A stretch of DNA of 64,000 nucleotides, from positions 880,001 to 944,000 of the forward strand of contig NC_045150.1 in the NCBI RefSeq assembly GCF_008831285.2, in the 5' to 3' direction. Shown in pieces: positions 52,501 to 63,162 of this stretch (its first letter is position 1; every line of letters starts with the position of its first letter). The position numbers were made by a program, and so were the translations under genes. This stretch comes from Nymphaea colorata. Taxonomy: Eukaryota; Streptophyta; Magnoliopsida; Nymphaeales; Nymphaeaceae. The notes beneath the pieces were generated by a model. That model saw only the letters and a list, made by a program, of their open reading frames with translations, had not been told where the DNA came from and made no database searches.

Positions 52501-54250
52501 AGAGTTCTCCGAATTTATGGATAAAGTTGAAGGAGTGTGTTATGGATAAAGTTGAAGGAGTGTGTGCTGTACACCACGAGCAGCAGATACCTCCAAGGGT
52601 TTACCAACCAGAAGACTGTTAAGGAGCTGGGGGGGAGAAGGGGTGGATGTTACAGACAGTCTTGATCACAGTCTTGATCCGCAAGAGGCGAAACAAGAAC
52701 ACCAAACAGTACAAATTCAAATGTCAACCAGAGTTGGAAAGGGAAAACAGAGTGCCCCAAAATGACCTATAAAACAGTAGTCCATATGAGTGGTAGGTAG
52801 CACAAAATGGCAGAATAATTAAGCTGGCCATGTCGAAGGAGAAACACATTACACACTTTCAAGAAGTCCACTGGAAGGGAAAGCACACAGAGGGAGAGAG
52901 AGAGAGAGAGAGAAACCAAGTATTACTTGGTCTAGTGAAATCAGAAAGCCCAAAATCTATGTTCATTGGTGCATCTTAGCCTCTAGTAGTGAAGAGAAAA
53001 TTATAGTCCAAAATATTGTTGTTAATATGTGAAAATTTGTCCATTTACATACATAAGGAAAAAGAAGTAGATTTTTTAAGTCGAAAACTAAAATAACCTT
53101 CAAGTTAGGACAAGCTTTTTAGAGACATTAGAATTAACTTCTTAAAGATAATAGAGAAAAACTCAGGATGAGCACGAACCAGATGACCGAAGAGCGGCTC
53201 CAATGATGACTCTCTCTCTCTCTCTCTCTCTTGCAAATGGTTTTCCTGCAGGTTGTCAATCTACTTAATCCCTCTCTGCATTCCCTCTCGAACCCCCCTT
53301 CTCTCTCCCCTTCTCAAACCTTTGATTCAGAAATGTTAGTGCAAAATGAAATTAAACATCCAATTTCTGGATTTCTGGATCCGGACTGCAAGTCCTTAGA
53401 AATGGTGGGCATCAACTGTAGCCAAAGGACTGCTTGTTGTAGTGAATATTACATGATCTGATAACACCCTGATTTATACAAGCTCACTGAATTAACATGT
53501 TTGTGTTTCTGTTTCGTACTTATCATGTCTTACTATCAAAGTCTGTTCAGCAGTGCCTTTTTCCTTATCATTCATGAAAATGTAAATAGCGAAAACTGCT
53601 GATCCAATGGAGACCACAGAACTCTGCATATTATTCCCAATTTAAACAACTGCACTTTGTTTGTATGCTGGCAATGACTATCCAAGAAGGTTCAGAAACT
53701 TTGAAAAATGGACTGGAGAATGCCTCTGCAAAAGCAACGTGGTGATCGCTCTTAATCACAAGAATGAATCAGATGACATGGTTTTTTCTTAATGTAACAC
53801 TAAAAATATAGTTAGGCCTTTCCAATTTGCAGGTTCGGTTCCTTCAGTCTTGCTTTTTGGTGCAGGCAATACAAGGAATTAAAAGTTGAATAAATAAGTT
53901 CACAAATCCAAATTTCTTTGTTATTTACAGAATATGGAGATTGGTTTGTGTGTGTGTGTTAGGTGAAAGGCCTAACTATATTTTTAGTGTTCATGATTTG
54001 CCGTAAAAACTTCACTACCATCTTATTAATCAGGATACATGCTTTAGTTAATGTGAGATTTATTTTCCTTGTATATCATATTTGGAACTTGATGAAATCC
54101 TTTTGCACTATATTTTCTTTTTCAAGTACTTCTTTAAGGGAATTTACATAAATATACATATGTTTTTAGCTCATTTCTATGTTGTGTGATGGCATAAAAC
54201 ATTTCCTAGTGTGGCTACTTTTAATAGACATCTTCATTTAAAATCATTAA
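52500..54250. other. Right-centre of the hAT element, no gene supported
   Basis: A 26-bp direct duplication (GGATAAAGTTGAAGGAGTGTG, twice at 52518-52563), a (GA)n at 52895 and a (TC)n at 53213. A 76-codon plus frame at 53231-53461 follows a TGCAG acceptor-like site but matches nothing known to me. Confidence 0.35.
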
Positions 54251-54274
54251 ATCACTAATATAGAAATTTTAGTC

Positions 54275-54480
54275 TTGTCGGATTCGGATATAACTTAAAA
54301 ATCAGATTCGGATTAGATTCGGATCAGATTCGGATATAACTTAAATCGGATTCAGATTCGGATCGGATTGAAGTATAACTTAAAAATCGGATTCGGATCA
54401 GATTCGGATATAACTTAAAATTCGGATTCGGATCGGATTCAAGTATAACTTAAAAATCGGATTTCGATTGGATTCAGATG
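54275..54480. repeat. Subterminal tandem repeats of the hAT element
   Basis: Units of about 45-50 bp: ATATAACTTAAAAATCGG, ATTCGGATCGGATTC, AAGTATAACTTAAAAATCGG. GGATCGGAT-like motifs also occur in inverted orientation near both ends. Such subterminal repeats bind transposase in studied hAT elements. Confidence 0.7.
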
Positions 54481-54639
54481 TAGATTTTAAAGTCAGATTT
54501 GGATATGGTATAAACTTTTTTTTCATCCGAATTTGAATCCTAATCGGAATCCTAATCGGAATCCAAATATATGAATATCCGAAAAATCAAATATGGTAAA
54601 AAGTATATCCGATCCGAATCTGATCCGTTGACATCCCCA

Positions 54640-54805
54640 TTCAAATCGGTACCAGCAGATTTAAGACAAACACATGGCATACACGATTTTAGTTCTTATT
54701 TTAATGGACATATAGATATAAATTTAATTTGATTAATAAACAATTATGATTGGGCTAAAAGACCGATTTCTAGAACCTTTTGTAAAGATGATTTATAGCT
54801 TTTAA
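54640..54805. repeat. Intergenic block K, copy 3, right part
   Basis: TTCAAATCGGTACCAGCAGATTT and on to TGATTTATAGCTTTTAA, collinear with 42676-42840; separated from its left part by the hAT element. Confidence 0.8.
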
Positions 54806-54829
54806 TCCCTAATCAAATCGGTCACGCGC

Positions 54830-55314
54830 GCTATCGTGCCTATCAGCCTGTGGGATCGCGCGTCTCTCAGCGCACAAGCGCGCGTCGTGCAGCCCGCGTT
54901 TGCGTGCAATTTTATATTGCGCTGGTGCGCGACATCTTGTCGAGCGTGTCTCTCTTTTTTTTAACTTTATGATAAAAAATCCCTTTTTTATTTAATTTAT
55001 TTTAAAAAGTGTACAAAATTGATTTTTTTTTTGTTATAAAGGGTGGTCGGCTTCGTTTTAAGCTTCAAAACATATTTCGGTGTGAGGACGAAGCGTAAAA
55101 CAATAGAGAGCTTTGTGCACGCACGTGCGATGCTTATAGTACCAGACTTCGATTTTGGATTTTGAGTTTTGAGTTTCAAATGCTCGATTCGGATCTAAAA
55201 TACGGTTTAAAAATTCATTTTAGATCAAATAGTTGCAAATTTGTTTTGAGTCTAAAATTTAGATCCAAATACTAAAACAATAGCCCCTTTTTTGAAAAAT
55301 TTGGGGTGTTAACA
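54830..55314 (-). mobile_element. LTR fragment 4, minus strand (5' part)
   Basis: Minus-strand start TGTTAACACCCCAAATTTTTC at 55314, then the GATCC-rich part, the AAACATATTTCGGTGTGAGGACG section in plus sense (LTR CACGCC motif counterpart) and the GC island 54830-54950 (GCGCGC, CGCGCGTCGTGCAGC). It ends against block K. Confidence 0.65.
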
Positions 55315-56885
55315 ACCTGGAGCGCAATAGCGCCTGAACCAAGGACCTGCCCATTGTGCAGGCCCCATTTTTCTTCAAAAATTAAAAGTTAGAAGGCGAT
55401 TTTGAACTCTTTAGGTGGGCATTAGCCATGCCCACACCCCAAAAGGGTGTTTGGAGAGCTAGTGGCCAATCCCAGTTAGTCAAAACCTATAAAACAAATT
55501 GAAAATAATTCAAAAAGATTTGAAATTCACATGAAAATCTTGCCAAATTAAAAAAAATTGAATTTTGAATTTTGGCTCCAAAATTCCCTATAAATACCCT
55601 GACAATCTTCCTTCTTGCATAGGAGCTAGCCTTTGGAGAACCTGTAGTACATTCTCACTTGAGGACTTAGAGTTTTCCCTTAAGCTCTCTTTCTTCATTT
55701 CTCTCTTCTTCTTTCCTTCTCATTCTTCTTCTCCTCTAACCTTGGGAGCAAGCTTCTACAAATTTCAATTCTTCAAGAGAGCAAAAGGAGACCTCTTGAA
55801 GTAATATCTTCATCGTCTTAGAGCTTTACTCAAGACGAATCTAAGATCATTCAAAGAAAGGATATTCATTTTTTCTAAAATCATCTTATTATAGGTATGT
55901 AGTCAAGATCTCAACTCATTTTTTTCCTTTGCTTTATCCCTTCTTCATCTCCCCATGGCTATATAAGAAAGCTCTCAAACCTCCTTTTTGAGTCAAGAAC
56001 TATTCTTGAGTGCACCGAAAACATGAGAAGGTGAAACAAAATATTCATTTTATGATTGAATAGGAATAAGATTTCATTTTATGATTGAAGCATGTTTCTT
56101 TCTTGTCTTGAATGTTGCTTTGTTATACATGCCTAGTTGATTGTGTTCCGTGTTCCTATACGAATGGGAATAACATTTCATTTTATGATTGGAGCATGTT
56201 TCTTTCTTGCCTTGAATGTTGCTTTGTTATACATGCATAGTTAATTGTTTTTCCTATATGAATGAACGGTGAGAATGAGGGTTTGGTTTGGGATTTTTAT
56301 ACATTATTATATTATTTTTGAGGTTGGGGATTGTCAAACCCGAGAAAGCCTTTCAAAAATATGTAAATGTTAAAATGTATTTTCATGTCAGTATTATGCT
56401 TAGTTCTTGCTTATCCCTTCATTAGGAACCCCAATAAGTGTTTTGTTGCATTGCTCCTCATTTTATGTATGATTGTTTTTCTTTCATACCCAACGATGGA
56501 AGGAACATATTCCCTTGTAACAAATAAAATAATTACGTTTTATGGTTTTGTATAAAAATATTAGAAATCATATTTTTCAAAAAAAAATTGAAAGCAAGAA
56601 CCCTCTCTAATGAGGCTTTGGAGGCTTAGCTTAGGCTATTGCGTGAGCCCAAGTTCATTTTCGGCTTGCATAAAAATTAAAGTTGGATATTTTAAGTCAT
56701 TTATTGATTTTTAATCTTATGAAGACACATACGTATATACATGTTATATACATATATGTGCACATGATGATGTTCTTCATCTTTCTCTCTCTATGTTTCC
56801 ACATTTTAGTTTACAAATTTTCATATACACATGAATGCAAATATATATGTGTTCTATTTTCTCTTTCTAGAATCTTTTATTTCTT

Positions 56886-56917
<32 letters not shown>

Positions 56918-57660
56918 TTCTCTCTTTCTTTTCAAATCAATATCCTCCTTTTATAAACTTTCATATATGTATGTGTGATAGTATGTATACGTGTATGTGC
57001 ATTTCTCCTTCTCTTTATGTCTGTTTTAAGAATTTCTTTTCCTCTCTATTTAAGTTAATACTTTATTTTCAAAAGTTTCATATAGATACGTATACATATA
57101 TGTATACATATTATACATTTAAAATACATATAAAGATATGTATCCCCCCTCTTTTGAAGTTTTTTTTTAGTGATCTTTGAAATCTTTTCTCTCTCTCTCT
57201 CTCTCTCTCTATATGGGAGTATTTTATCTTTTCCATTCTTTTGGATATTTTTCTCTAAAGATCTAAGGTTTTAACTTCCTTTTTGTCGACTTCACCAAGA
57301 CCAAAAAAATAAGTAATGACCCAATATGGAAATCATGCTTGATGGTCTACAACCTCATTCCATTTCTAAAATTTTTCTCTTTTCATAACAATATTTATGA
57401 TAATCTTATAAATAAAAAAATAAGTGAAAAACATAGATGTATGTGATGGTAGGAATGTTTTTAGATGAATGTTATGGTATGAATGATTTATTCTCTTTAA
57501 TCATATAGAGTCAATGTATTCATGCATTCATACTCACTTAACACCATTTATGATAACAAACACCTCTCCAAAAGAACTTAAGCAAGACGAGATGGAGCTC
57601 TAACTAGGTAGTAGCCGAATTAGAGGAAAACATCAAACCTACTTAAAGACTTAAGAGAAC
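55315..57660 (+). mobile_element. LTR fragment 5, plus strand (middle and 3' part)
   Basis: Reverse complement of the middle and U5 part of the LTRs at 21.88-23.65 kb and 59.5-62 kb: CCCCATTTTTCTTCAAAA, CCCACACCCCAAAAGGGTG, a TATA box CCCTATAAATACC (55588-55600), the pyrimidine-rich transcribed part, CATGCCTAGTTGATTG, CCAACGATGGAAGGAAC, and to GACTTAAGAGAACA at 57660. It is head to head with fragment 4, so one LTR has been inverted in part or two have recombined. Confidence 0.72.
55588..55600 (+). promoter_or_regulatory. LTR TATA box
   Basis: CCCTATAAATACC in LTR fragment 5. The equivalent in the complete LTR (61909-61921, minus strand) is a TATAAATAC sequence. Confidence 0.6.
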
Positions 57661-57679
57661 AGTTGTCGGGTCTCTCTAA

Positions 57680-58330
57680 CTAGGCTGTCATTGCTACTGA
57701 CAAGTGTTGGGTCTCTCTATGCCCCCATACTCGAAAAAGTTGGGCAATACGGATATCTAAAAGGTCACTTTCATCGGTAAAAAGGGTCACTCCTATTGTG
57801 AAGAGCATCATACAATGTTTAATTCTCCCTATGGCTTTTCGAGGTAGGGTAGAAGGTTCAACATAGGTTCCAAATTCTTCATACAAATTTTTCATGTTGA
57901 TACTTTGATTTTCATGGTTTTCTACTAAAGGCCAAGTTTTTCGTCCAGTAAAGTAACCAATGAGATCATTTGCATTGACCTTAGTTGGGTTCATAAGGAA
58001 TTGTTTTTCCAATAGATCATTTGGGTCGCAAGTTGCGGTAGAGAGGTCTAGTATTTCGGCAAATTTATCTAGTAATATTGTCATTTCTCCCCATGGAAAC
58101 CAAAAAGAGGAAGTCCATGGATTCCAACGATCGGCGATTGCATGTACCAAATTTCCATCAACTGACTGCATTCCTCCAGCTGCCACTGTCTCTAGCCCAC
58201 ATTCTTCAAAGTAAGAAGGAAACATCCGAGAGAAGGTGGGATGCCAAGTCCGATACCATTCGGGAGCCAAAGATTTAGACTCAAGAGAAATGTAGGTGGA
58301 CCGTTCGGGACCTTCCCCAAAGAGGATGTG
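57680..58330 (-). CDS. Plant mobile domain (PMD) ORF of an LTR element, probably 5'-incomplete
   Basis: An open stretch of about 215 codons. Key segments: APEWYRTWHPTFSRMFPSYF, LVHAIADRWNPWTSSFWF, PWGEMTILLDKFAEILDL, NDLIGYFTGRKTWPL and FTIGVTLFTDESDLLDIRIAQLF. These match the plant mobile domain (family form LV.ALVERW.PETHTFHFP.GEMT.TLEDVA.LLGL, later YLLGS.LF), best known from MAIN/MAIL proteins and from transposable elements. No ATG opens the frame; the first in-frame stop upstream is near 58356 and the conventional start may be lost. It sits on the minus strand downstream of an LTR and a primer-binding-site-like sequence, where Ogre/Tat elements carry an extra ORF ahead of gag. It ends 20 bp from the junction with LTR fragment 5, so the rest of the element has been lost. 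Molecular role unknown. Confidence 0.7.
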   Translation of the reverse strand, partial: HILFGEGPERSTYISLESKSLAPEWYRTWHPTFSRMFPSYFEECGLETVAAGGMQSVDGNLVHAIADRWNPWTSSFWFPWGEMTILLDKFAEILDLSTATCDPNDLLEKQFLMNPTKVNANDLIGYFTGRKTWPLVENHENQSINMKNLYEEFGTYVEPSTLPRKAIGRIKHCMMLFTIGVTLFTDESDLLDIRIAQLFRVWGHRETQHLSVAMTA

Positions 58331-58339
58331 ATCATAAGG

Positions 58340-59151
58340 GAATGTGATACCACGTTAGAAAGAATACATCTTGAATGATGACTCTAAAAGATAAAGATTG
58401 AATTAGTGGAAAACATTGACTAGGTTGACAAAGACAATATGAGGTAGATGTGTGGAATGAGGTTGTAAATCATCACATAAGGTTTCACGTATATCAACAT
58501 CTATCATGAAATAATTTTTTTTTTTTTTTAAAATTGGGTATAGGAACTTAATTGAGATAATTTTGTGACACGATAATCCGATATCAAGTTATGCTTATAT
58601 ACCTTAGCCAAATGGCTTAGAACGAGCATAGAATCTTTCTTATGCACCTAAGAGTAGAGTTCATCAACTTCTTCTTGATCAGTCGTCGATATACCATAAA
58701 TTACCACTCATGGTACTAACGATGGGGCTTTCCCGCCCAAGGTGTGGTCTCGTTGTAAGGCTTAGTCTTGTGCTACCGTCAAAGACCAAACCCGACAACA
58801 TGATGACCGGGACAAATAGGTATGAGAAATTTTGAAATATGAAAAATCATATAAAATGAGTTGTCTCTAATGCAATGTTGCCTAAGTTTGATGATTAAAA
58901 TAGAAGAGCAAACATGGTTTTCAAACAAATCTTAAATTGAGAAGGGTGGTATGTGATCATAGATATATGTGAACATGATTGATCCTCCTCAATTAGTCCT
59001 ATATGCAAGAAAACAATCACAATCACCAAACAATGCAATGAAATGCCAATGGGGTCGACGCCAAAATAGGGGACATGCTTTAGCATTGGCAATATATGAG
59101 ATGTTCAAATTAGTGAAAATGCATCAATTATAATCATAGCCAAACGATGAC
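58340..59151 (-). other. Element leader between primer-binding site and PMD ORF
   Basis: Non-coding on the minus strand, about 0.8 kb, with scattered stops in all frames. A long untranslated leader is usual for Tat/Ogre elements. Confidence 0.45.
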
Positions 59152-59171
59152 GGGTCCAATCACGGTCGCCA
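59152..59171 (-). other. Primer-binding-site-like sequence
   Basis: Minus strand TGGCGACCGTGATTGGACCC, six bases inside the LTR end. It begins TGG as required to pair with a tRNA CCA end, and TGGCGAC is the common start of PBSs in Tat/Ogre-type elements. I cannot name the tRNA. Confidence 0.55.
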
Positions 59172-60529
59172 TCTATTTGCATCCCAAAATTTTCATTGGT
59201 TTTGGAGTGCTACAAAAAAATGAGGTTTTTGTTTTGAAAGAGGAAAGAAAGGGACTCGCCCGTCGGTACGAGGATCGACCGTTCCCGGTGCCTTTACCGG
59301 GGGTAATCAACCCAAGGACTATGTTTATCATTGATGCATTTCATTTTAACTTAAACATCTTTTTGATTCTATATGCGGTGTAGAAAATATTGAAAGTTTG
59401 AAGTTTCAAACTTTTGAAAAGGTTCTTCAAGAATTGCTTAAATGTTTTGAAGAAAAAGTGGAACTAGTAAATATCATTTGAAAAACTTGTGAAATCATTT
59501 TGAAATCACTTTAGTGTTCTCTTAAGACTTTAAGTAGGTTTGAGATTTTGCTCTAATTCGGTTACCACCTAACTAAAGTTTCATCCCTTCTTGCTTAAGT
59601 TATGTTGGAGAGGTGCTTGTGATCATAAGTGAAATAAAGTGGATGAAAATGCATGGATGTATTTACCATATATGATTGAAAGAATGTAAAACATTCCTGC
59701 CACAACATTCATCTAAAGTAATTCCTACCACAACATACATTTAAGATTTCGTTATTATAATTATTATACATAAGAAGGAAAAGTTTTGAAAAGGGATAGA
59801 GATTGTAGACCATCAAGCATGATTCCAATATTGGGTCATTACTTGGTTTGTGGTCTTATTGAAGTTGGTAAATAGAAAGTTCGTGAGAGGAGAATGTTAA
59901 AAAGAATACAAGAGATAAAACACTCTTATGAAAAGAAAGAGAGAGAGATAGAGAAAGACATGCATACATGTATACTTACCATAACATATACACATATATG
60001 AAAGCTTAAGAGAAAAACATGTATTGATTCGAAGATAAAGAGAGATTTTAGAGGAAAAAAAAATATCATACGCATATATGGGTATGAGAAATTTTATAAG
60101 AGAAGATATTTGTCTTGAAAAGAGAAATAAATATTTGAAAGAGAGGAAATGGAGCATAGAATGTTATTATTTAGTTTGTTGTAAGGGATATATTTCTTCC
60201 ACCGTTGCATATGAAAGAAAACAAGCAACATAACGAGACACTCGTTAGGGTTCCTAATGGGATGATTAAGAAGAAAACTAGTACAAAATGACATGCAAAT
60301 GTATATTAACATGTACATTTTCGTGAGGGTATATCCCAGGTTGGACAAATCCCAACCTCAAAAATTGATATAAAAATAAAGAGTCCCCAAACCATACTCT
60401 CATTCCCACCATACATTCACATACAAGTAGCAAAACCAAGCAACTATACATGGATAATATATAGACAACATTCAAGGAAGGAAAGCGAGAAAGAGGATGA
60501 TGGATAGTGCAAGGTTCAATTAGAATGGA

Positions 60530-61650
60530 GGACATAATGTAACTATGAAATGATATGTCACCTCATTTTCTCATATTTTCGCTACACTTGAGTATAGCCT
60601 CTTGACTCTAAAATAGAGATTGAGAGCTATCTCCTTTGGCCTTGGAGAAATAAGAAATAGAGGAAAATAAAAGAAAACAAAAGAACAACAAGAATGTATT
60701 CATGAAAAGAAAGAACATGATTAAAATGAAAGATCATCTCATCTTTCCATGCTCCCGGTACACTTGAGCATAGCCTCTTGTCTTTAAAAAGAGATTGAGT
60801 GCTACCTCCTTTAGTCATGGGGAGATGAAGATGTGAAGAAAATGTAGAAAGAAAAACAATGCTATATTTAATAAAAGAGACCATGATTCAATCATGAAAT
60901 GAAAGATCCTCTCATCTTTTCATGCTCCCAATGCACTTGAGCATAGCCTCTTGTCTCTAAAAAGAGATTGAGTGCTATCTCATTTGGCCATAGGAAGATG
61001 AAGATGAGAAAATGAAGAAAGAAAGACAATGCTATATTCAATAAAAGAGGAAACATGATTCAATTATGAAATGAAAGATCATCTCATCTTTTCATGCTCC
61101 CAATGCACTTGAGCATAGCCTCTTGTCCCTAAAAAGAGACCATGAAAAGATGAAGATGAGAAAACGAAGAAAGAAAGACAATGTTATATTCAATAAAAGA
61201 AGAAACATGATTCAATCATGAAATGAAAGATCCTCTCATTTTTTATGCTCCCAATGCACTTGAGCATAGCCTCTTGTCTCTAAAAAGAGATTGAGTGCTA
61301 TCTCCTTTGGCTATGGGAAGAGGAGGAAGAGGGAAAAGAAAAATAACAAGAACAAGGTTATATTGAAGAAAGGAAATAACAATAACAACAACAATATATT
61401 CATGAAGGAAAATAACAACAACAACAAGAATATATTGAAGAGAAGAAAGAGCAAAAAGATATTAACGAAGAGAAAGAACAACAACAACAAGAATGCTTAA
61501 AAGAACATGATTTAATCATAAAATAAAATATCATCTCATTTTCTCATTGCTCCCGGTCCACTTGAGCATAACCTCTTGTCTCTAAAAAGAGGTTGAGTGC
61601 TATCTCCTTTGGCCATAGGGAGATGAAGATGAGAAGAGAAAATGAAAGAG
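60530..61650. repeat. About 172-bp tandem repeats in the transcribed LTR part, six copies
   Basis: The marker GAGCATAGCCTCTTGTCTC recurs at about 60590, 60768, 60939, 61111, 61262 and 61563 with TCTCATCTTTTCATGCTCCC and AAAAGAGATTGAGTGC around it. The last interval is enlarged by an AACAACAACAAGAATATATT-rich expansion (61330-61500). Confidence 0.88.
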
Positions 61651-61959
61651 AAATGAGAGGGATGATGGTTACATACTTCTAATGAGAAATGACCTAAGGA
61701 AGATGAACACTTCCACTTGAAGATCCCCTTTGAGTGGAGCTCTAAGATGATGCCTTCAAGAGGGTTGTAGCTTGCTCCAAGTTGGAGAGGAAAATGGAGA
61801 ATGGAAGAGGGAGACAGAGAGAGCTCAAGAGAAACTCTAAGTCTTCAAGTGAGAATACACTATAGTTTCTCCCAATGGCCAATCTTGCCCAAGAAGAGGA
61901 GGAATGAGATGTATTTATAGAAGATTTTGGAGCCAAGACCCTAAATTTGAATTTTTTGA

Positions 61960-62458
61960 CTCAAAAAGACTAAAATCACCCTCTAAATGAAGGCTTTTGG
62001 TAAAAAAGAGGGGCAAATTGGTCTTGTTTACCCAAAAAGACTAAAATCACCCTCTAAAAGGAGGTTTTTGGTCAAAAAGAGGGGCAAATTGATCTTGTTT
62101 ACCCAAAGAGACTAAAATCACCCTCTAAATGAAGGTTTTTGGTCAAAAGGATGGGCAAATCGGTCTTGTTTATCCAAAAAGACTAAAATCACCCTCTAAA
62201 AGGAGGTTTTTTGGTCAAAATGAGGGGCAAATCGGTTTTGTTTAATCAAAAAGACTAAAATCACCCTCTAAAAGGAGGTTTTTGTTCAAAAGGAGGGGCA
62301 AATCGGTCTTGTTTATCCAAAAAGACTAAAATCACCCTCTAAAAGGATGTTTTTTGTCGAAATGAGAGGCAAATTGGTCTTGTTTACCCAAAAAGACTAA
62401 AATCACTCTCTAAAAGGAGGTTTTTGGTCAAAAGAAGGGGCAAATTGGTCTTAAATGC
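61960..62458. repeat. About 70-bp tandem repeats in the LTR U3, seven copies
   Basis: Each unit contains AAAAAGACTAAAATCACCCT, CTAAAAGGAGGTTTTTGGTC and GAGGGGCAAATTGGTCTTG. The copies are only slightly diverged. They lie just upstream of the LTR TATA on the minus strand, the usual place for enhancer-like repeats. Confidence 0.9.
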
Positions 62459-62628
62459 TTGATTTGGATCTGAACTTGGGTTTTGGATCTAATTTAGATC
62501 TGAAAGTTGTATTTTGGATTCCATTTGGATCTAAGAGTTGTATTTTGGATTTGAATCTTGTGCTAAAATTGGAGTTTCGCACTTGGATAAAACATGATAA
62601 TATTTTGGAAAAATTTGGGGTGATTACA

Positions 62629-62645
62629 GATGCCCCTCTTTGTTA
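62629..62645 (-). other. Polypurine tract
   Basis: Minus strand AACAAAGAGGGGCATC directly before the LTR start TGTAATC; primes plus-strand DNA synthesis in LTR retrotransposons. Confidence 0.65.
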
Positions 62646-62754
62646 ATAAGCCGGTGTTAGCCGTGCTTAGTGACAAAGATAAACGCCACAAATTTTTCAA
62701 ACAAGACATTTTCATAGAAATGTTTCAGGCTCTACCCCTTACCTGAATGGGTTG

Positions 62755-63018
62755 TTTGAGCTTAAATTGCAGGTTTAACCCCTTACCTGTATGAATTTGC
62801 CGATTTCAAATTCAGGTTTAACCCCCCTGAATGGGTTGCCGTGACTCTGCATCACAAGTTGAACCCTTTAACTGTGTAGGTTGTTTTGGCTTGTAGCACA
62901 GGTTTAACCACTTTGCCTGCATGGGTTGCTTTGGCTAGCATTGCAGGTTTAACCCCTTGCCTGCATGAGTTGCCCTCATATTGTAGGTTTAACCCTTTAC
63001 CTACACGGGTTGCTCTCA
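62755..63018. repeat. About 43-bp tandem repeats in the element 3'UTR, six copies
   Basis: The unit contains CAGGTTTAACCCCTTACCTG and CATGGGTTGCTTTGGCT; starts near 62771, 62814, 62857, 62899, 62945 and 62985. Located between the integrase end and the polypurine tract, a position known to breed satellites in Tat-lineage elements. A 74-codon minus frame through it is an artefact. Confidence 0.85.
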
Positions 63019-63162
63019 AGCCCTGAAAGATAATAATAATGAAATTAAAATAAAAATACCCCAGTGTAATTGTCATGTTTTACAACTGGGAAGAATATAG
63101 ATTGAATAGTCGATGTGGAAACACAAATGTTTGACATTGATTGGAATATGAATACAAGAGAA
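63019..63162. other. Element spacer between integrase stop and 3'UTR repeats
   Basis: AT-rich, no coding content. Confidence 0.4.

Larger units (their letters stand above)
48784..54639. mobile_element. 5.86-kb hAT-type element, apparently non-autonomous
   Basis: Termini TAGGGATGTCAATGGATCGG at the left and, as reverse complement, TGGGGATGTCAACGGATCAG at the right, typical of plant hAT families. 8-bp target duplication ATCAAATC (48776-48783) / TTCAAATC (54640-54647), seven of eight identical. Paralogous block K copy 1 at about 42672-42685 shows the unoccupied site. Subterminal regions are rich in GGATCGGAT/ATCCGAT repeats. Inside: a very AT-rich 2.3-kb left part with an internal duplication, a gene-like middle (51.4-52.5 kb) and a repeat-rich right end. 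No hAT transposase (no BED finger or dimerisation-domain signature) was recognised on either strand, so mobility would need a transposase in trans. Confidence 0.8.
59178..62628 (-). mobile_element. Complete 3.45-kb LTR of a Tat/Ogre-like gypsy element
   Basis: Minus-strand ends TGTAATCACCCC (62628) and GATGCA (59178), i.e. TG...CA. A polypurine tract lies outside the first end and a primer-binding-site-like sequence outside the second. In minus-strand order: a GATCC-rich start, 70-bp U3 tandem repeats (62460-61960), the TATA sequence near 61915, a transcribed part with about 172-bp repeats (61640-60530), pyrimidine-rich DNA and a U5 tail to 59178. Four or five partial relatives exist elsewhere in the window (13987, 21880, 46358, 54830, 55315). 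Confidence 0.75.

Noticed and set aside
62755-63076. 74-codon frame with repeated ATHAGKVVKP units
   Set aside because: Arises from the 43-bp 3'UTR tandem repeat; also considered as a CRISPR-like array, but there are no unique spacers and this is a plant retroelement.
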